Shown here: in pieces, positions 34,939 through 44,038 of the stretch
Layout: every line of letters starts with the position of its first letter
How positions within the stretch are numbered: position 1 is the stretch's first letter
DNA from: Acidovorax sp. NO-1
Lineage (GTDB): Bacteria > Pseudomonadota > Gammaproteobacteria > Burkholderiales > Burkholderiaceae_C
DNA: 64,000 nt
Direction: 5' to 3'
Assembly: GCF_000238595.1 (NCBI RefSeq)
Contig: NZ_AGTS01000083.1
Coordinates: forward strand, 1-64,000
Made by a program: the position numbers and the translations under genes
The notes under the pieces: generated by a model
What the model saw: the letters and a program-made list of their open reading frames with translations, nothing else
Told to the model about the DNA's origin: nothing
Database searches by the model: none

Positions 34939-36900
34939 TCAATCAGGCTGCTCGACCAGCGACACCAACAAGGCGCGCGTGGCCACCTGGTCGCCAGCGC
35001 GCACCGCCACTTGGTCCACCACGCCGTCGCGACGGGCCAGCAGTTGGTGCTCCATCTTCATGGCTTCGAGCACCACCAGGCGTTGCCCCTTGGTGACGGT
35101 GTCGCCAGGTCGGACGTCAACGGCCAGTACCCGTCCATTCATGGGGGCGAGCACACGTGATTCCGCGCTGCCTGCAGCTGCGGCCGGTGGGTCATAGGTC
35201 AGGTCTTCAAAGCTGGCGCTCAGGTCGCCCAGTTCCAGGTGCAACACGCCGCCGGCAAACACCGCAGCCGCGTGCTGTTGCACGCCATCGGCGATCAGGT
35301 GCAGGCACTCGCCTTGACGCCCACTGAGGGTGACGTGGTGCAGCGCCGCGCCCACTTCGAGCGTGTAGCGGTGGGCGCCAGTGACCGTGATGTGCACGGC
35401 ATGTCGGTGTTCGCCCTCGCCGATCAGCATCGGCCAGCGTGCCGGTCCGCTGGAGCGCCAGAGCGCGGCTGCGACCGGTGTGGCGCTGGCTTCAAACCAC
35501 AGCGTGCCGGCCAGCGCCAGCGCCAGCGAGTCGGGCTGGGGCCGCACCAGCGCCGCAGCGCCGAAGTGATGGGCGATGAAGGCCGTGGTCGTTTCGCCAG
35601 CGGCGAAGGCCGGGTGGCTGGCCACGGCTTCGAGGAAGGCACGGTTGTGGGGCAGACCGAGCAGGCGGGTGCGTTGCAGCGCACCGATCAGGCGTCGCCG
35701 GGCTTCGTCGCGGGTGGCGCCGTGTGCAATGATCTTGGCGATCATCGGATCGTAGTGAGGGCTCACGGTCTGACCCGATGCCAGGCCGTGGTCAACGCGC
35801 ACGCCTTCGCCCGTGGGCGGGCTCCAGAGCGCAACATCGCCACTTTGCGGCAGGAAGCCGTTGTACGGATCTTCGGCGTACAGGCGCACTTCGATGGCGT
35901 GCCCGTTCAAGTGCACTTGCTCCTGCGTCAGCGGCAAGTGCTCGCCACGGGCCACGGCGATCTGCCAGGCCACCAGGTCCAGTCCGGTGATGCACTCGGT
36001 CACCGGGTGTTCGACCTGCAGCCGTGTGTTCATCTCCAGAAAGTAGAAGCGCCCTTCGCTGTCGAGCAGAAACTCCACCGTGCCGGCGCCGACGTAGTTC
36101 ACGGTGCGCGCAGCCGCCACCGCCGCCGCGCCCATTTGCTCGCGCAGCTGGGGCGTGACCGCCGGGGAGGGCGCTTCCTCGAACACCTTCTGGTGCCGGC
36201 GCTGGATCGAGCAGTCGCGTTCGCCCAGGTGGATGATGTGGCCGTGCAGGTCGCCAAAGACCTGGATTTCGACATGGCGCGGCTCAATCACCGCGCGCTC
36301 CAGGATGAGCTCTTCGCTGCCGAAGGCGTTGCCTGCTTCCGAGCGGGCGCTGGCCAGGGCGACCGCGAGGTCTTGCGGGCGTTCGACCAGTCGCATGCCT
36401 CGCCCGCCACCGCCCGCCGCCGCCTTGACCATGATCGGGAAACCGATCTCGGCAGCCTTCGTGAGCAGCGTGGCATCGGACTGGTCAATGCCCTGATAGC
36501 CCGGCACGCAGGGCACGCCCGCCGCCAGCATCAGGCGTTTGGCGCCGGCCTTGTTGCCCATTTTCAGGATGGCCTGCGGGTCCGGGCCGATGAACACCAG
36601 CCCGGCGTCCAGGCAAGCTTGCGCAAAGCCGTCGTTCTCGGACAGGAAGCCGTAGCCGGGGTGTACCGCGTCGGCACCGGTGCTGCGCGCCGCCGCCAGC
36701 AGCGCCGCAACGTTGAGGTAGCTCTCGCGCACCGGCGCCGGGCCGATGCACACGGCCTCGTCGGCCAGGGCAACATGCAGCGCCTGGGCATCGGCTTCGC
36801 TGTAAACGGCCACCGTGCGGTAGCCCAGCGCCTGGGCCGTGCGGATGATCCGGCAGGCGATCTCGCCGCGGTTGGCAATCAGGATTTTGGTGAAGTTCAT
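34939..36900 (-). CDS. atuF: Acyl-CoA carboxylase alpha subunit (biotin carboxylase plus biotin carrier), geranyl-/methylcrotonyl-CoA type
   Basis: A 653-residue biotin-dependent subunit. The biotin carboxylase part (about 1-445) begins MNFTKILIANRGEIACRIIR and has the ATP-grasp GGGGRGM and EMNTRLQVEHPVTE. A middle BT region follows. The carrier domain near the C-terminus has EAMKMEH with biotinyl Lys615. It lies eight bases after the beta-subunit gene, so they form one alpha/beta enzyme. The beta subunit looks geranyl-CoA-carboxylase-like, hence the symbol, but methylcrotonyl-CoA or another branched enoyl-CoA cannot be excluded. A longer upstream reading frame overlaps the beta gene and is rejected. 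Confidence 0.85.
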   Translation of the reverse strand: MNFTKILIANRGEIACRIIRTAQALGYRTVAVYSEADAQALHVALADEAVCIGPAPVRESYLNVAALLAAARSTGADAVHPGYGFLSENDGFAQACLDAGLVFIGPDPQAILKMGNKAGAKRLMLAAGVPCVPGYQGIDQSDATLLTKAAEIGFPIMVKAAAGGGGRGMRLVERPQDLAVALASARSEAGNAFGSEELILERAVIEPRHVEIQVFGDLHGHIIHLGERDCSIQRRHQKVFEEAPSPAVTPQLREQMGAAAVAAARTVNYVGAGTVEFLLDSEGRFYFLEMNTRLQVEHPVTECITGLDLVAWQIAVARGEHLPLTQEQVHLNGHAIEVRLYAEDPYNGFLPQSGDVALWSPPTGEGVRVDHGLASGQTVSPHYDPMIAKIIAHGATRDEARRRLIGALQRTRLLGLPHNRAFLEAVASHPAFAAGETTTAFIAHHFGAAALVRPQPDSLALALAGTLWFEASATPVAAALWRSSGPARWPMLIGEGEHRHAVHITVTGAHRYTLEVGAALHHVTLSGRQGECLHLIADGVQQHAAAVFAGGVLHLELGDLSASFEDLTYDPPAAAAGSAESRVLAPMNGRVLAVDVRPGDTVTKGQRLVVLEAMKMEHQLLARRDGVVDQVAVRAGDQVATRALLVSLVEQPD

Positions 36901-36908
36901 CAGGGTTC

Positions 36909-38528
36909 TCACATCCGTGCCACGCCAAAAGTGTTCGAAAGCAAGGGCCTCAACCCGGCTTCCCGACACACCGCCAGGGTGGTGGCGAGCGCGCGGCGGG
37001 TGTCGCGCGGGTCGATGATGCCGTCGTCCCACAGGCGCGCGGTGGCAAACAGCGAATGCGATTCGAGGTCAAAACGTGCCAGGATCTCGCTTTTCATGGT
37101 GGCCATGGTTTCGGCGGGTGGCTCCTTGCCAGTGCGGGCAAATTTTTCTTCGGTGACGATGCGCATCACGGTGGCGGCCTGCTCGCCGCCCATCACAGCC
37201 ACCCGCGCGTTGGGCCAGGCGAACACGAAGCGCGGATCGTAGGCGCGGCCGCACATGCCGTAGTTGCCGGCACCGAAGGAGGCACCTGTCATCACGGTGA
37301 TTTGCGGCACGGTGGCATTGGCCACGGCCTGGATCATCTTGGCGCCATGCTTGATCATTCCGACCTGCTCCACATCCTTGCCGACCATGAAGCCGGTGGT
37401 GTTCTGCAGATAGACGATCGGGGTGCCCGACTGGCAGCACAACTGGATGAACTGGGTTGCCTTGGTGGCGCCTTGCGGATCAATGGGCCCGTTGTTGCCG
37501 ATGAAGCCGCAAGGGTATCCCTCGATGGCACCATGGCCGCACACGGTGCCGGAGCCGTACAGCGGTTTGAATTCGAGGAAGTCGGAGTCGTCGATCACCC
37601 GCGCCAGCACTTCGCGCATGTCGTAGGGCTGGCGAAAGTCAACCGGCACCACGCCCGCCAGTTGCTCGACCGGATAACGCGGCTCTTTCCAGATCTTCAC
37701 CGCGCGCATCGGCAAGCGGTCGTTCCACGGCAGCCGCGCCAAGATGTCGCGTGCGATGCGGATGCCGTCGGCGTCGTCCTCGGCCAGGTACTCGGCCACG
37801 CCCGACATCGAACAGTGCATCTCGGCGCCGCCCAGCTCTTCGTCGGTGGCGATCTCGCCGGTGGCGGCTTTTAGCAAGGGTGGGCCGGCCAGGAAAGCCT
37901 TTGCACGGCCGCGCACCATGATCACATAGTCGGACATGCCCGGAAGGTAGGCGCCGCCGGCAGTTGAGTGGCCGTGCATCACGCAGACCTGCGGAATGCC
38001 CCTGGCCGATAGCCGCGCCTGGTTGGCGAAGCCGCGGCCGCCTTCAATGAACACCTCGCCCACATGCATCAGGTTGGCGCCGCCGGACTCGACCAGTCGC
38101 ACCACTGGCAGTTTGTTCTCCAGTGCGATGGCTTCGGCGCGCAGGCTCTTCTTCATGCCCATCGGTGTGATGGTGCCGCCCTTGATCGCGCTGTCGGAGG
38201 CGATCACCACGCAACGAATGCCCGACACCACCCCGGTGCCGCAGATGATCCCGCCCCCCAGCACGTTCTTCTCGCCGTCGTCGTCGTGCATCCTGAAGCC
38301 GGCCAGGGTCGAAAACTCCAGCCACGACGAGCCGCGGTCGAGCAGCAGCGCGATGCGCTCACGCGGCAGCAGCTGCTTGCGGGCGCGGAACTTGGCTTCT
38401 TGGCTGTTCGACGTGTTGCGCACACGGTCTTCGAGCGTGCGGAAACTGTCGATCAGCGCGAGCATCTGTGCGCGCTCGCGCAGGAAGCTCTCTGACTGCG
38501 GGTCGACTTGACTTTGAATGGCGGGCAT
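36909..38528 (-). CDS. atuC: Geranyl-CoA carboxylase-like beta subunit (carboxyltransferase)
   Basis: A 539-residue carboxyltransferase. It begins MPAIQSQVDPQSESFLRERA and contains LESGGAN-like LVESGGANLMHVGEVF, the oxyanion block SSTAGGAYLP-like HSTAGGAYLPGMSDYVIMV, and ASFGAGNYGMCGRAY in the C-terminal domain. At residue 163 (EGGRGFANQA) it has Gly where methylcrotonyl-CoA carboxylases have Phe (HFGR). A Gly there is reported as the feature that lets geranyl-CoA carboxylase take the longer C10 substrate. An AtuA-family gene is nearby. The substrate is therefore likely a larger branched enoyl-CoA, but needs assay. Confidence 0.82.
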   Translation of the reverse strand: MPAIQSQVDPQSESFLRERAQMLALIDSFRTLEDRVRNTSNSQEAKFRARKQLLPRERIALLLDRGSSWLEFSTLAGFRMHDDDGEKNVLGGGIICGTGVVSGIRCVVIASDSAIKGGTITPMGMKKSLRAEAIALENKLPVVRLVESGGANLMHVGEVFIEGGRGFANQARLSARGIPQVCVMHGHSTAGGAYLPGMSDYVIMVRGRAKAFLAGPPLLKAATGEIATDEELGGAEMHCSMSGVAEYLAEDDADGIRIARDILARLPWNDRLPMRAVKIWKEPRYPVEQLAGVVPVDFRQPYDMREVLARVIDDSDFLEFKPLYGSGTVCGHGAIEGYPCGFIGNNGPIDPQGATKATQFIQLCCQSGTPIVYLQNTTGFMVGKDVEQVGMIKHGAKMIQAVANATVPQITVMTGASFGAGNYGMCGRAYDPRFVFAWPNARVAVMGGEQAATVMRIVTEEKFARTGKEPPAETMATMKSEILARFDLESHSLFATARLWDDGIIDPRDTRRALATTLAVCREAGLRPLLSNTFGVARM

Positions 38529-38579
38529 GGGTGGTTCTCGCTGAAAGGTCGCAGTGAACGAATGGGGTCACAGGCCTGC

Positions 38580-40712
38580 TTACAGGTCGTAAAAACGCTC
38601 ACCCTGATCGGCCATGCGGCGCAGCAGTTGCGGCGGCGCAAAGCGCGCACCGTGCCGCTCGGCCAGGGTCTCGCAGGCCTTGACAAAAGCGGCCAGCCCC
38701 AGGCTGTGGATCTGGCCGATTGGGCCGCCCAGGTAGGCCGGGAAACCCCAGCCCAGGATCGCGCCGACATCGGCATCGATGGGCGCCAGCAGCACTTTTT
38801 CTTCGAGGCAGCGCGCGGTTTCGACCGATTGGATGAACATCAGGCGTTGCTTGACCTCTTCGACCGTGGGTTGCGTGGCCGCCAGCGGGAACGCCTGCGC
38901 CAGGCCTGCCCACAGTTGCTTCTGGCCATCTTGCGGGTAGTCGTAGAAACCCTTGCCGGTCTTTTTACCCAGTCGTCCCAACTTGTCCACCATGCGGTCG
39001 CAGACGTCGTCGATGGCGCTGCGCTGGTAGGCCTTGCCGAGGTCGGCGGCGGTCTGTTTCCGGATGCGCGCCATCAATTCGAGCGAGACTTCGTCGGCCA
39101 GCGCCAGCGGCCCCACCGGCATGCCGGCCATGCGCCCGGCGTTGTCGATCAGCGCCGGCTTCACGCCTTCGGCCAGCAGCGCCAGGCCTTCGCCGACGTA
39201 GGTCGAGAACACCCGGCTGGTGTAGAAGCCGCGGCTGTCATTGACGACGATGGGCGTCTTGAGGATCGCCTTGACGAAGTCCATGGCACGGGCCAGGCAT
39301 TCATCACTGGTGGCCTGGCCGCGAATGATCTCCACCAGCGGCATCTTGTCGACTGGCGAGAAGAAATGCAGGCCGATGAAATTGGCCGGACGTGCGGACG
39401 CCTCGGCCAGCCCGCTGATGGGCAGGGTGGAGGTGTTGGAGGCGAAGATGGCGCCGGGGGCGATCACCGCCTCGGCCTTGCGCGTCACGTCGGCCTTGAT
39501 GGCGCGGTCTTCAAACACCGCTTCGACCACGATGTCACAGCCTGCCAGGTCGGCGAAGTCGGTGGTCGGTTTGATCAGGGTGAGCTTGGCATCACGCTCG
39601 GCCTCGGTCATGCGCTTGGCGGCCACGCGCTTGTTCCACAGGTTCTCGCTGTAGGCCTTGCCCTTGGCCGCGCTGTCGGTGCTGCTGTCGAGCAGCACCA
39701 CTTCCATGCCGACCTCGGCGGCGGCGAAGGCAATGCCCGCGCCCATCATGCCAGCCCCCAGAATGCCGACCTTGCGGTAGCTGGCCTGAGGCACGCCCTT
39801 GGGCCGGGAGGCCAGCTTGCTGGCGGCGGGAATGCCAAAGAACAGCGAGTGAATCATGTTCTTGGCCTCTTTGCCGGTCGTCAGCTTGACGAACTCGCGC
39901 ATCTCGACCTTGCAGCCGGTGTCGATGTCGACCTGGCAGCCGTTGTAGACGCAGTTCAAGATCGCCTCGGGCGCGGGATAGTTGCCAAAGGTCTTGGCGC
40001 GCAGCATGGCGTTGCCTGCGGTGAAGGTTTCGTAGCCCATGGGGCTTTGCACGGCGCCGCCCGGCAGCTTGAAACCCTTGCGGTCCCAGGGCTGAACAGC
40101 GGCAGCGGCACCGTCGGTCAGCAGCCACTGCTTGGCGCGGGCCAGCAGTTGGTCGGCCGGCACGACTTCATCGACCAGACCCGCTTCCAGGGCTTTTTTC
40201 GGGGCGAGCTTTTTGCCTTCGAGCAGGAAGGGCAGCGCGTTGCGCACGCCGATCATGCGCGGCAGACGCTGCGTGCCGCCTCCGCCCGGCAGTAGGCCAA
40301 GGGCCACCTCGGGCAGGCCGATGAGGGCCTTAGGGTTGTCGGCGGCAATGCGTCGGTGGCAGGCCAGCGCGACCTCGTAGCCGCCGCCAAGCGTGGTGCC
40401 GTTGAGGGCCGCGACGAAGGGCTTGCCGCTTTTCTCAATGCCGCGCATCAGGGCGTGCAACTGGGTGACAAAGTCCATCATGCCGGCCACGTCGGTGATG
40501 GCGAGCATCATGTTGAGGTCGGCGCCGGCGATGAATTCGGGCTTGGAGGATGTGACGACCACGCCCTTGACGGCAGAATCCGCTTGGGCACGCTTCACGG
40601 CGTCGGCGAAGGCGGGAATGGATTGCCCGTTGAGGACGTTCATCGGCACGTCCTGCATGGCCCAGGTGATGGTGGCGATGCCGTCGGCATCAACCTTGTA
40701 GTCAATAGTCAT
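38580..40712 (-). CDS. Bifunctional enoyl-CoA hydratase / 3-hydroxyacyl-CoA dehydrogenase (FadB-like)
   Basis: A 710-residue multifunctional beta-oxidation enzyme. The crotonase domain (about 1-190) has both catalytic Glu positions (GGGYEVALA and LPEVALGLLPGGGGTQRLPR). The NAD-binding domain starts with GAGMMGAGIA (about 320) and shows FASNTSTLPI and the His of GLHFFSPVDKM. C-terminal HAD domains follow. It precedes a thiolase gene, the usual fadB-fadA order reversed. It would complete hydration and oxidation of enoyl-CoA in the same pathway. No isomerase-specific role can be assigned. Confidence 0.92.
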   Translation of the reverse strand: MTIDYKVDADGIATITWAMQDVPMNVLNGQSIPAFADAVKRAQADSAVKGVVVTSSKPEFIAGADLNMMLAITDVAGMMDFVTQLHALMRGIEKSGKPFVAALNGTTLGGGYEVALACHRRIAADNPKALIGLPEVALGLLPGGGGTQRLPRMIGVRNALPFLLEGKKLAPKKALEAGLVDEVVPADQLLARAKQWLLTDGAAAAVQPWDRKGFKLPGGAVQSPMGYETFTAGNAMLRAKTFGNYPAPEAILNCVYNGCQVDIDTGCKVEMREFVKLTTGKEAKNMIHSLFFGIPAASKLASRPKGVPQASYRKVGILGAGMMGAGIAFAAAEVGMEVVLLDSSTDSAAKGKAYSENLWNKRVAAKRMTEAERDAKLTLIKPTTDFADLAGCDIVVEAVFEDRAIKADVTRKAEAVIAPGAIFASNTSTLPISGLAEASARPANFIGLHFFSPVDKMPLVEIIRGQATSDECLARAMDFVKAILKTPIVVNDSRGFYTSRVFSTYVGEGLALLAEGVKPALIDNAGRMAGMPVGPLALADEVSLELMARIRKQTAADLGKAYQRSAIDDVCDRMVDKLGRLGKKTGKGFYDYPQDGQKQLWAGLAQAFPLAATQPTVEEVKQRLMFIQSVETARCLEEKVLLAPIDADVGAILGWGFPAYLGGPIGQIHSLGLAAFVKACETLAERHGARFAPPQLLRRMADQGERFYDL

Positions 40713-40757
40713 GGTGGTGGTCCAGGTCTGTGATGAGGATCGCGTCGTGCCGGGGCT

Positions 40758-41966
40758 TCAGACGCGCTCGATGATGGTGGCGGTGCCCATGCCGGCGCCC
40801 ACGCACAGCGTGATCAGGCCAGTGGACAGGTTGCGCCGCTCGAGTTCGTCGAGCACGGTGCCCAGTATCATGGCGCCGGTCGCGCCCAGCGGGTGCCCCA
40901 TGGCAATGGCACCGCCGTTGACGTTCATCTTGTCGTGCGGGACGTTCATCACTTCCATGAAACGCAGCACGACCGAGGCGAAGGCTTCGTTCAGTTCATA
41001 TAGGTCGATGTCGCTGGCCCTCATGCCGGCGAGCTTGAGCGCCTTTTCCGCCGAGTAGGAGGGGCCGGTCAGCATGATGGTGGGTTCGCTGCCGATGGAG
41101 GCGAACGAGCGGATGCGTGCACGGGCTTTCAGGCCCAGCAGCTTGCCGGCCTCGGCGTTGCCGATCAGCACCGCGGCCGCGCCGTCAACAATGCCCGACG
41201 AGTTGCCGGCGTGGTGCACGTGCGCCATGCGCTCGATCTCCGGATAGCGCTGCATGGCCACCGCGTCGAAGCCGTATTTCTCGCCCTGCACCTTGAACGC
41301 AGGCTCCAGCTTGGCCAGCGACTCCAGCGTGGTTTCGGCGCGCATGTGTTCGTCGCGATCCAGTACGACGCAACCGTTCACGTCCTTGACGGGAACAATC
41401 GACTTGGCGAAGCGGCCTTCGGCCCATGCGAGTGCCGCGCGGCGCTGGCTTTCGACCGCGTAGCTGTCAACATCGTTGCGGCTGTGGCCGTAAAGGGTGG
41501 CAATCAGATCGGCTGAAATTCCCTGCGGCACAAAATAGGTCGGAATCGCTACCGCGGGGTCAGCCGCCCAAGCGCCGCCGCTGGTGCCCATGGGCACACG
41601 GCTCATGCTCTCGACGCCGCCGCCGATGACCAGTGGCGACTGGCCCGACATCACCTTGGCGGCGGCCATGTTGCAGGCCTCCAGGCCCGAGGCGCAAAAG
41701 CGATTGATCTGCACACCGGCAGCGCTTTCGTGGTAACCGGCGGCGATGGCCGCAACGCGGGCGATGTTGGCGCCTTGCTCGCCGGCGGGTTCGACGCAGC
41801 CGAGGATGATGTCGTCCACGAAGGCGGTGTCCAGGGTGTTGCGGTCGCGCAGCGCCTGCAGCGCGGTGATGGCCAGACTGATGGGCGTGCTGCCGTGCAG
41901 CGCACCCGAGCTGCGGCCCTTGCCGCGCGGCGTGCGCACGGCATCAAAAATGAATGTTTCGGTCAT
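40758..41966 (-). CDS. Acetyl-CoA acyltransferase (3-ketoacyl-CoA thiolase)
   Basis: A 402-residue thiolase. Active-site residues are visible: the nucleophile Cys in [12 protein letters not shown], His in [15 protein letters not shown] and the second Cys in LCVGAGMG. It begins [21 protein letters not shown], and an upstream ATG at 42008 is rejected for lack of family similarity. It lies 45 bases upstream of the FadB-like gene, giving a complete beta-oxidation pair. Confidence 0.93.
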   Translation of the reverse strand: MTETFIFDAVRTPRGKGRSSGALHGSTPISLAITALQALRDRNTLDTAFVDDIILGCVEPAGEQGANIARVAAIAAGYHESAAGVQINRFCASGLEACNMAAAKVMSGQSPLVIGGGVESMSRVPMGTSGGAWAADPAVAIPTYFVPQGISADLIATLYGHSRNDVDSYAVESQRRAALAWAEGRFAKSIVPVKDVNGCVVLDRDEHMRAETTLESLAKLEPAFKVQGEKYGFDAVAMQRYPEIERMAHVHHAGNSSGIVDGAAAVLIGNAEAGKLLGLKARARIRSFASIGSEPTIMLTGPSYSAEKALKLAGMRASDIDLYELNEAFASVVLRFMEVMNVPHDKMNVNGGAIAMGHPLGATGAMILGTVLDELERRNLSTGLITLCVGAGMGTATIIERV

Positions 41967-42036
41967 GGTGGGTTTCCTTCTTTCTGAATCTGTGGAAGCG
42001 ATAGGCAAGATGGCGGAAAGCGGCTGGCGGCGTGTG

Positions 42037-43173
42037 CTACAGCGTACGGCTGATGATTTCCTTCATGATTTCGTTGGCGCCACCGTAGATGCGCGCGACG
42101 CGCGCATCCGCATAGGCGCGGGCAATCGGGTACTCCCACATGTAGCCGAAGCCGCCGAACATCTGCAGGCATTGGTCGATCACCTTGCAGTGCAGGTCGG
42201 TGGTCCAGTACTTGGCCATCGCGGCGGTGGCGGCATCAAGCTGACCATCCATCAGCAGGCCGAGCAGGCGGTCGACAAAGACCTGTGCGATCTGCACCTC
42301 GGTTTTCATTTCGGCGAGCTTGAAGCGGTTGTGCTGGAAATCGATCACGCGCTGGCCGAAGGCCTTGCGATCCTTGGTGTAGGCCAGCGTCCATTCGAGC
42401 GCGGCCTCGGCGCCCGCCACCGCGCCGATGGCGATCTGCATGCGCTCCCAGGCCAGTTCCTGCATCAGCAGGAAAAAGCCCTTGCCCTCGCCGCCGAGGA
42501 TGTTGCTGACCGGCACGCGCATGTCTTCGAAGAAGAGTTCCGAGGTGTCCTGCGCCTTCATGCCGATCTTTTCGAGGTTGCGCCCGCGCGTGAAGCCGGG
42601 GCGATGGGTCTCAACCAGCACCAGCGAGGTACCCTTGGCACCTTGCGTCGGGTCGGTCTTGGCGACAACGATCACCAGGTCGGCGTTCTGGCCATTGGTG
42701 ATGAAGGTCTTTTGACCATTGATCACCAGTTCGTCGCCGTCACGGACCGCGCTGGTGCGCACGCTTTGCAGGTCGCTTCCTGCGCCCGGCTCGGTCATGG
42801 CGATGGCGCCAATCACCTCGCCGGTGGCCATTTTCGGCAGCCAGCTGTGCTTTTGCTCCTCGGTGCCGTAGGCCAGGATGTAAGGTGCCACGATGTCGGA
42901 GTGCAGGCCGAAGCCGATCCCGCTCGTGCCAGCGCGCGCGACTTCCTCGATCAGCACGGCACTGTGCAGGCGCGTGCCGCCACCGCCGCCGTATTGCTCG
43001 GGTATGGCGGGGCACAGCAGGCCCGCGGCGCCGGCCTTGCGCCAGACGGCGCGCGGCACGATGCCATAGGTTTCCCAGCCAGCGTGATGGGGGATGACCT
43101 CTTCTTCCAGAAAGCGGCGGGCCTGGTCCCGGAAGAGTTCGTGTTCTTCACCGAAGAGGGTGCGGTTGAGCAT
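42037..43173 (-). CDS. Acyl-CoA dehydrogenase, first gene of the leftward catabolic string
   Basis: A 378-residue flavoprotein with [79 protein letters not shown] and [34 protein letters not shown]. It resembles long-chain and glutaryl-type ACADs. The ATG at 43173 follows AAGGACAGG; the extended frame upstream runs through the divergent promoter and is rejected. It is transcribed away from the TetR gene at 43325. Confidence 0.92.
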   Translation of the reverse strand: MLNRTLFGEEHELFRDQARRFLEEEVIPHHAGWETYGIVPRAVWRKAGAAGLLCPAIPEQYGGGGGTRLHSAVLIEEVARAGTSGIGFGLHSDIVAPYILAYGTEEQKHSWLPKMATGEVIGAIAMTEPGAGSDLQSVRTSAVRDGDELVINGQKTFITNGQNADLVIVVAKTDPTQGAKGTSLVLVETHRPGFTRGRNLEKIGMKAQDTSELFFEDMRVPVSNILGGEGKGFFLLMQELAWERMQIAIGAVAGAEAALEWTLAYTKDRKAFGQRVIDFQHNRFKLAEMKTEVQIAQVFVDRLLGLLMDGQLDAATAAMAKYWTTDLHCKVIDQCLQMFGGFGYMWEYPIARAYADARVARIYGGANEIMKEIISRTL

Positions 43174-43290
43174 GGGCCTGTCCTTGAAGTTAGATTGAGA
43201 TTGACACTGGCATGGCCGACGGCTGCGAAGAGTGGCTCGTCCACGCGGGACGGCGCCGGAAGCACCCAGCACGCGATGGATAAGACCATC

Positions 43291-43324
43291 AACCAAACGC
43301 TTGTTAGATGATATAGTATATGGC
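43291..43324. promoter_or_regulatory. AT-rich divergent promoter/operator region of the catabolic cluster
   Basis: Directly before the TetR ATG, an AT-rich stretch (ATGATATAGTATAT) follows AACCAAACGCTTGTT. The latter is an imperfect palindrome (AAC-A-...-T-GTT), the size and form of a TetR-family operator. It is the only AT-rich segment in the 151-base gap between the two outward-reading gene strings. The exact promoter elements are not clear. Confidence 0.4.
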
Positions 43325-44014
43325 ATGACGAAGAAGCAAGACAACCCACTCCCGCGCAGAGATGCGATCCTGGCGGCTGCGGCGAGTCGGTTCCGGCGAC
43401 AGGGTTTCGAGCGCACCTCGGTGCGCGAGATTGCCCAGGCCATGGGCATGACTTCGGGTTCGATCTTCTACCACTTCGCCACCAAGGAGGAACTGCTGGT
43501 GGCGATCATGGAGGAGGGCGTTCGCGACATCATGCAGTCGGTGCGCGACGGGCTGGCTGGCGAGACGCGCCTGCCCGAGCGGCTGCTGTCGATGGTGCGC
43601 AGCCACCTGAAAGCTTTGCTGGGTACGAGGTTCGACGCCATGACCGTGCTGCTCTACGAGTGGCGCAGCCTTTCGCCGGCCGCGCAGACCCGGGTGATGG
43701 CAACGCGCGATGCCTACGAGGCCTTGTGGATGGTGCCGATCAGCGAGGCTGCGGCGCAGGGCTTGGTCGACACCGATGCCGTGCTGGTGCGCCAGACGGT
43801 GCTCGGCGCCCTCAACTGGACGGCGCAGTGGTACCGGCCTGGCGGGCGTCTGGACGTCGATGCGTTGGCGCAGCGCATGTACACGATGCTGTTTCCTCGT
43901 GTGGTCGCATCCGATGTGCAAGGTGCGGCATGCGCAAGTAGGTCGAAGGCTATCGGTACCCCTTCGGAGAGCCCGGGAGCAGGGCCGTCCGAAACAGTAC
44001 CTTCTTTGAATTGA
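43325..44014 (+). CDS. TetR family transcriptional regulator
   Basis: A 229-residue regulator with an N-terminal helix-turn-helix (about 17-65): ILAAAASRFRRQGFERTSVREIAQAMGMTSGSIFYHFATKEELLVAIMEE. A ligand-binding C-terminal domain follows. It stands at the centre of two divergent gene strings of acyl-CoA metabolism, 25 bases before an acyl-CoA ligase gene, and probably represses both unless an acyl-CoA binds. The start at 43325 (MTKKQDNPLPRRDAIL) has no clear ribosome site and could be leaderless. A longer frame from 43232 runs through the promoter. Confidence 0.88.
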   Translation: MTKKQDNPLPRRDAILAAAASRFRRQGFERTSVREIAQAMGMTSGSIFYHFATKEELLVAIMEEGVRDIMQSVRDGLAGETRLPERLLSMVRSHLKALLGTRFDAMTVLLYEWRSLSPAAQTRVMATRDAYEALWMVPISEAAAQGLVDTDAVLVRQTVLGALNWTAQWYRPGGRLDVDALAQRMYTMLFPRVVASDVQGAACASRSKAIGTPSESPGAGPSETVPSLN

Positions 44015-44038
44015 AAGCTAAACAGGAGAAAAGCAGCT

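Noticed and set aside
36901-37032. Upstream extension of the carboxylase alpha subunit
   Set aside because: The extra 44 codons overlap the end of the beta-subunit gene and have no similarity. MNFTKILIANRGE at 36900 is the standard start.
35239-37242. A 667-codon frame antisense to the biotin carboxylase gene
   Set aside because: The same shadow effect; the minus-strand gene has complete biotin carboxylase and carrier motifs.
38508-40295. A 595-codon frame antisense to the FadB-like gene
   Set aside because: A Gly/His/Ala-rich shadow without motifs. The opposite strand encodes a complete multifunctional enzyme.
43232-43324. Upstream extension of the TetR gene
   Set aside because: It runs through the divergent promoter region and shows no family similarity before MTKKQDN.
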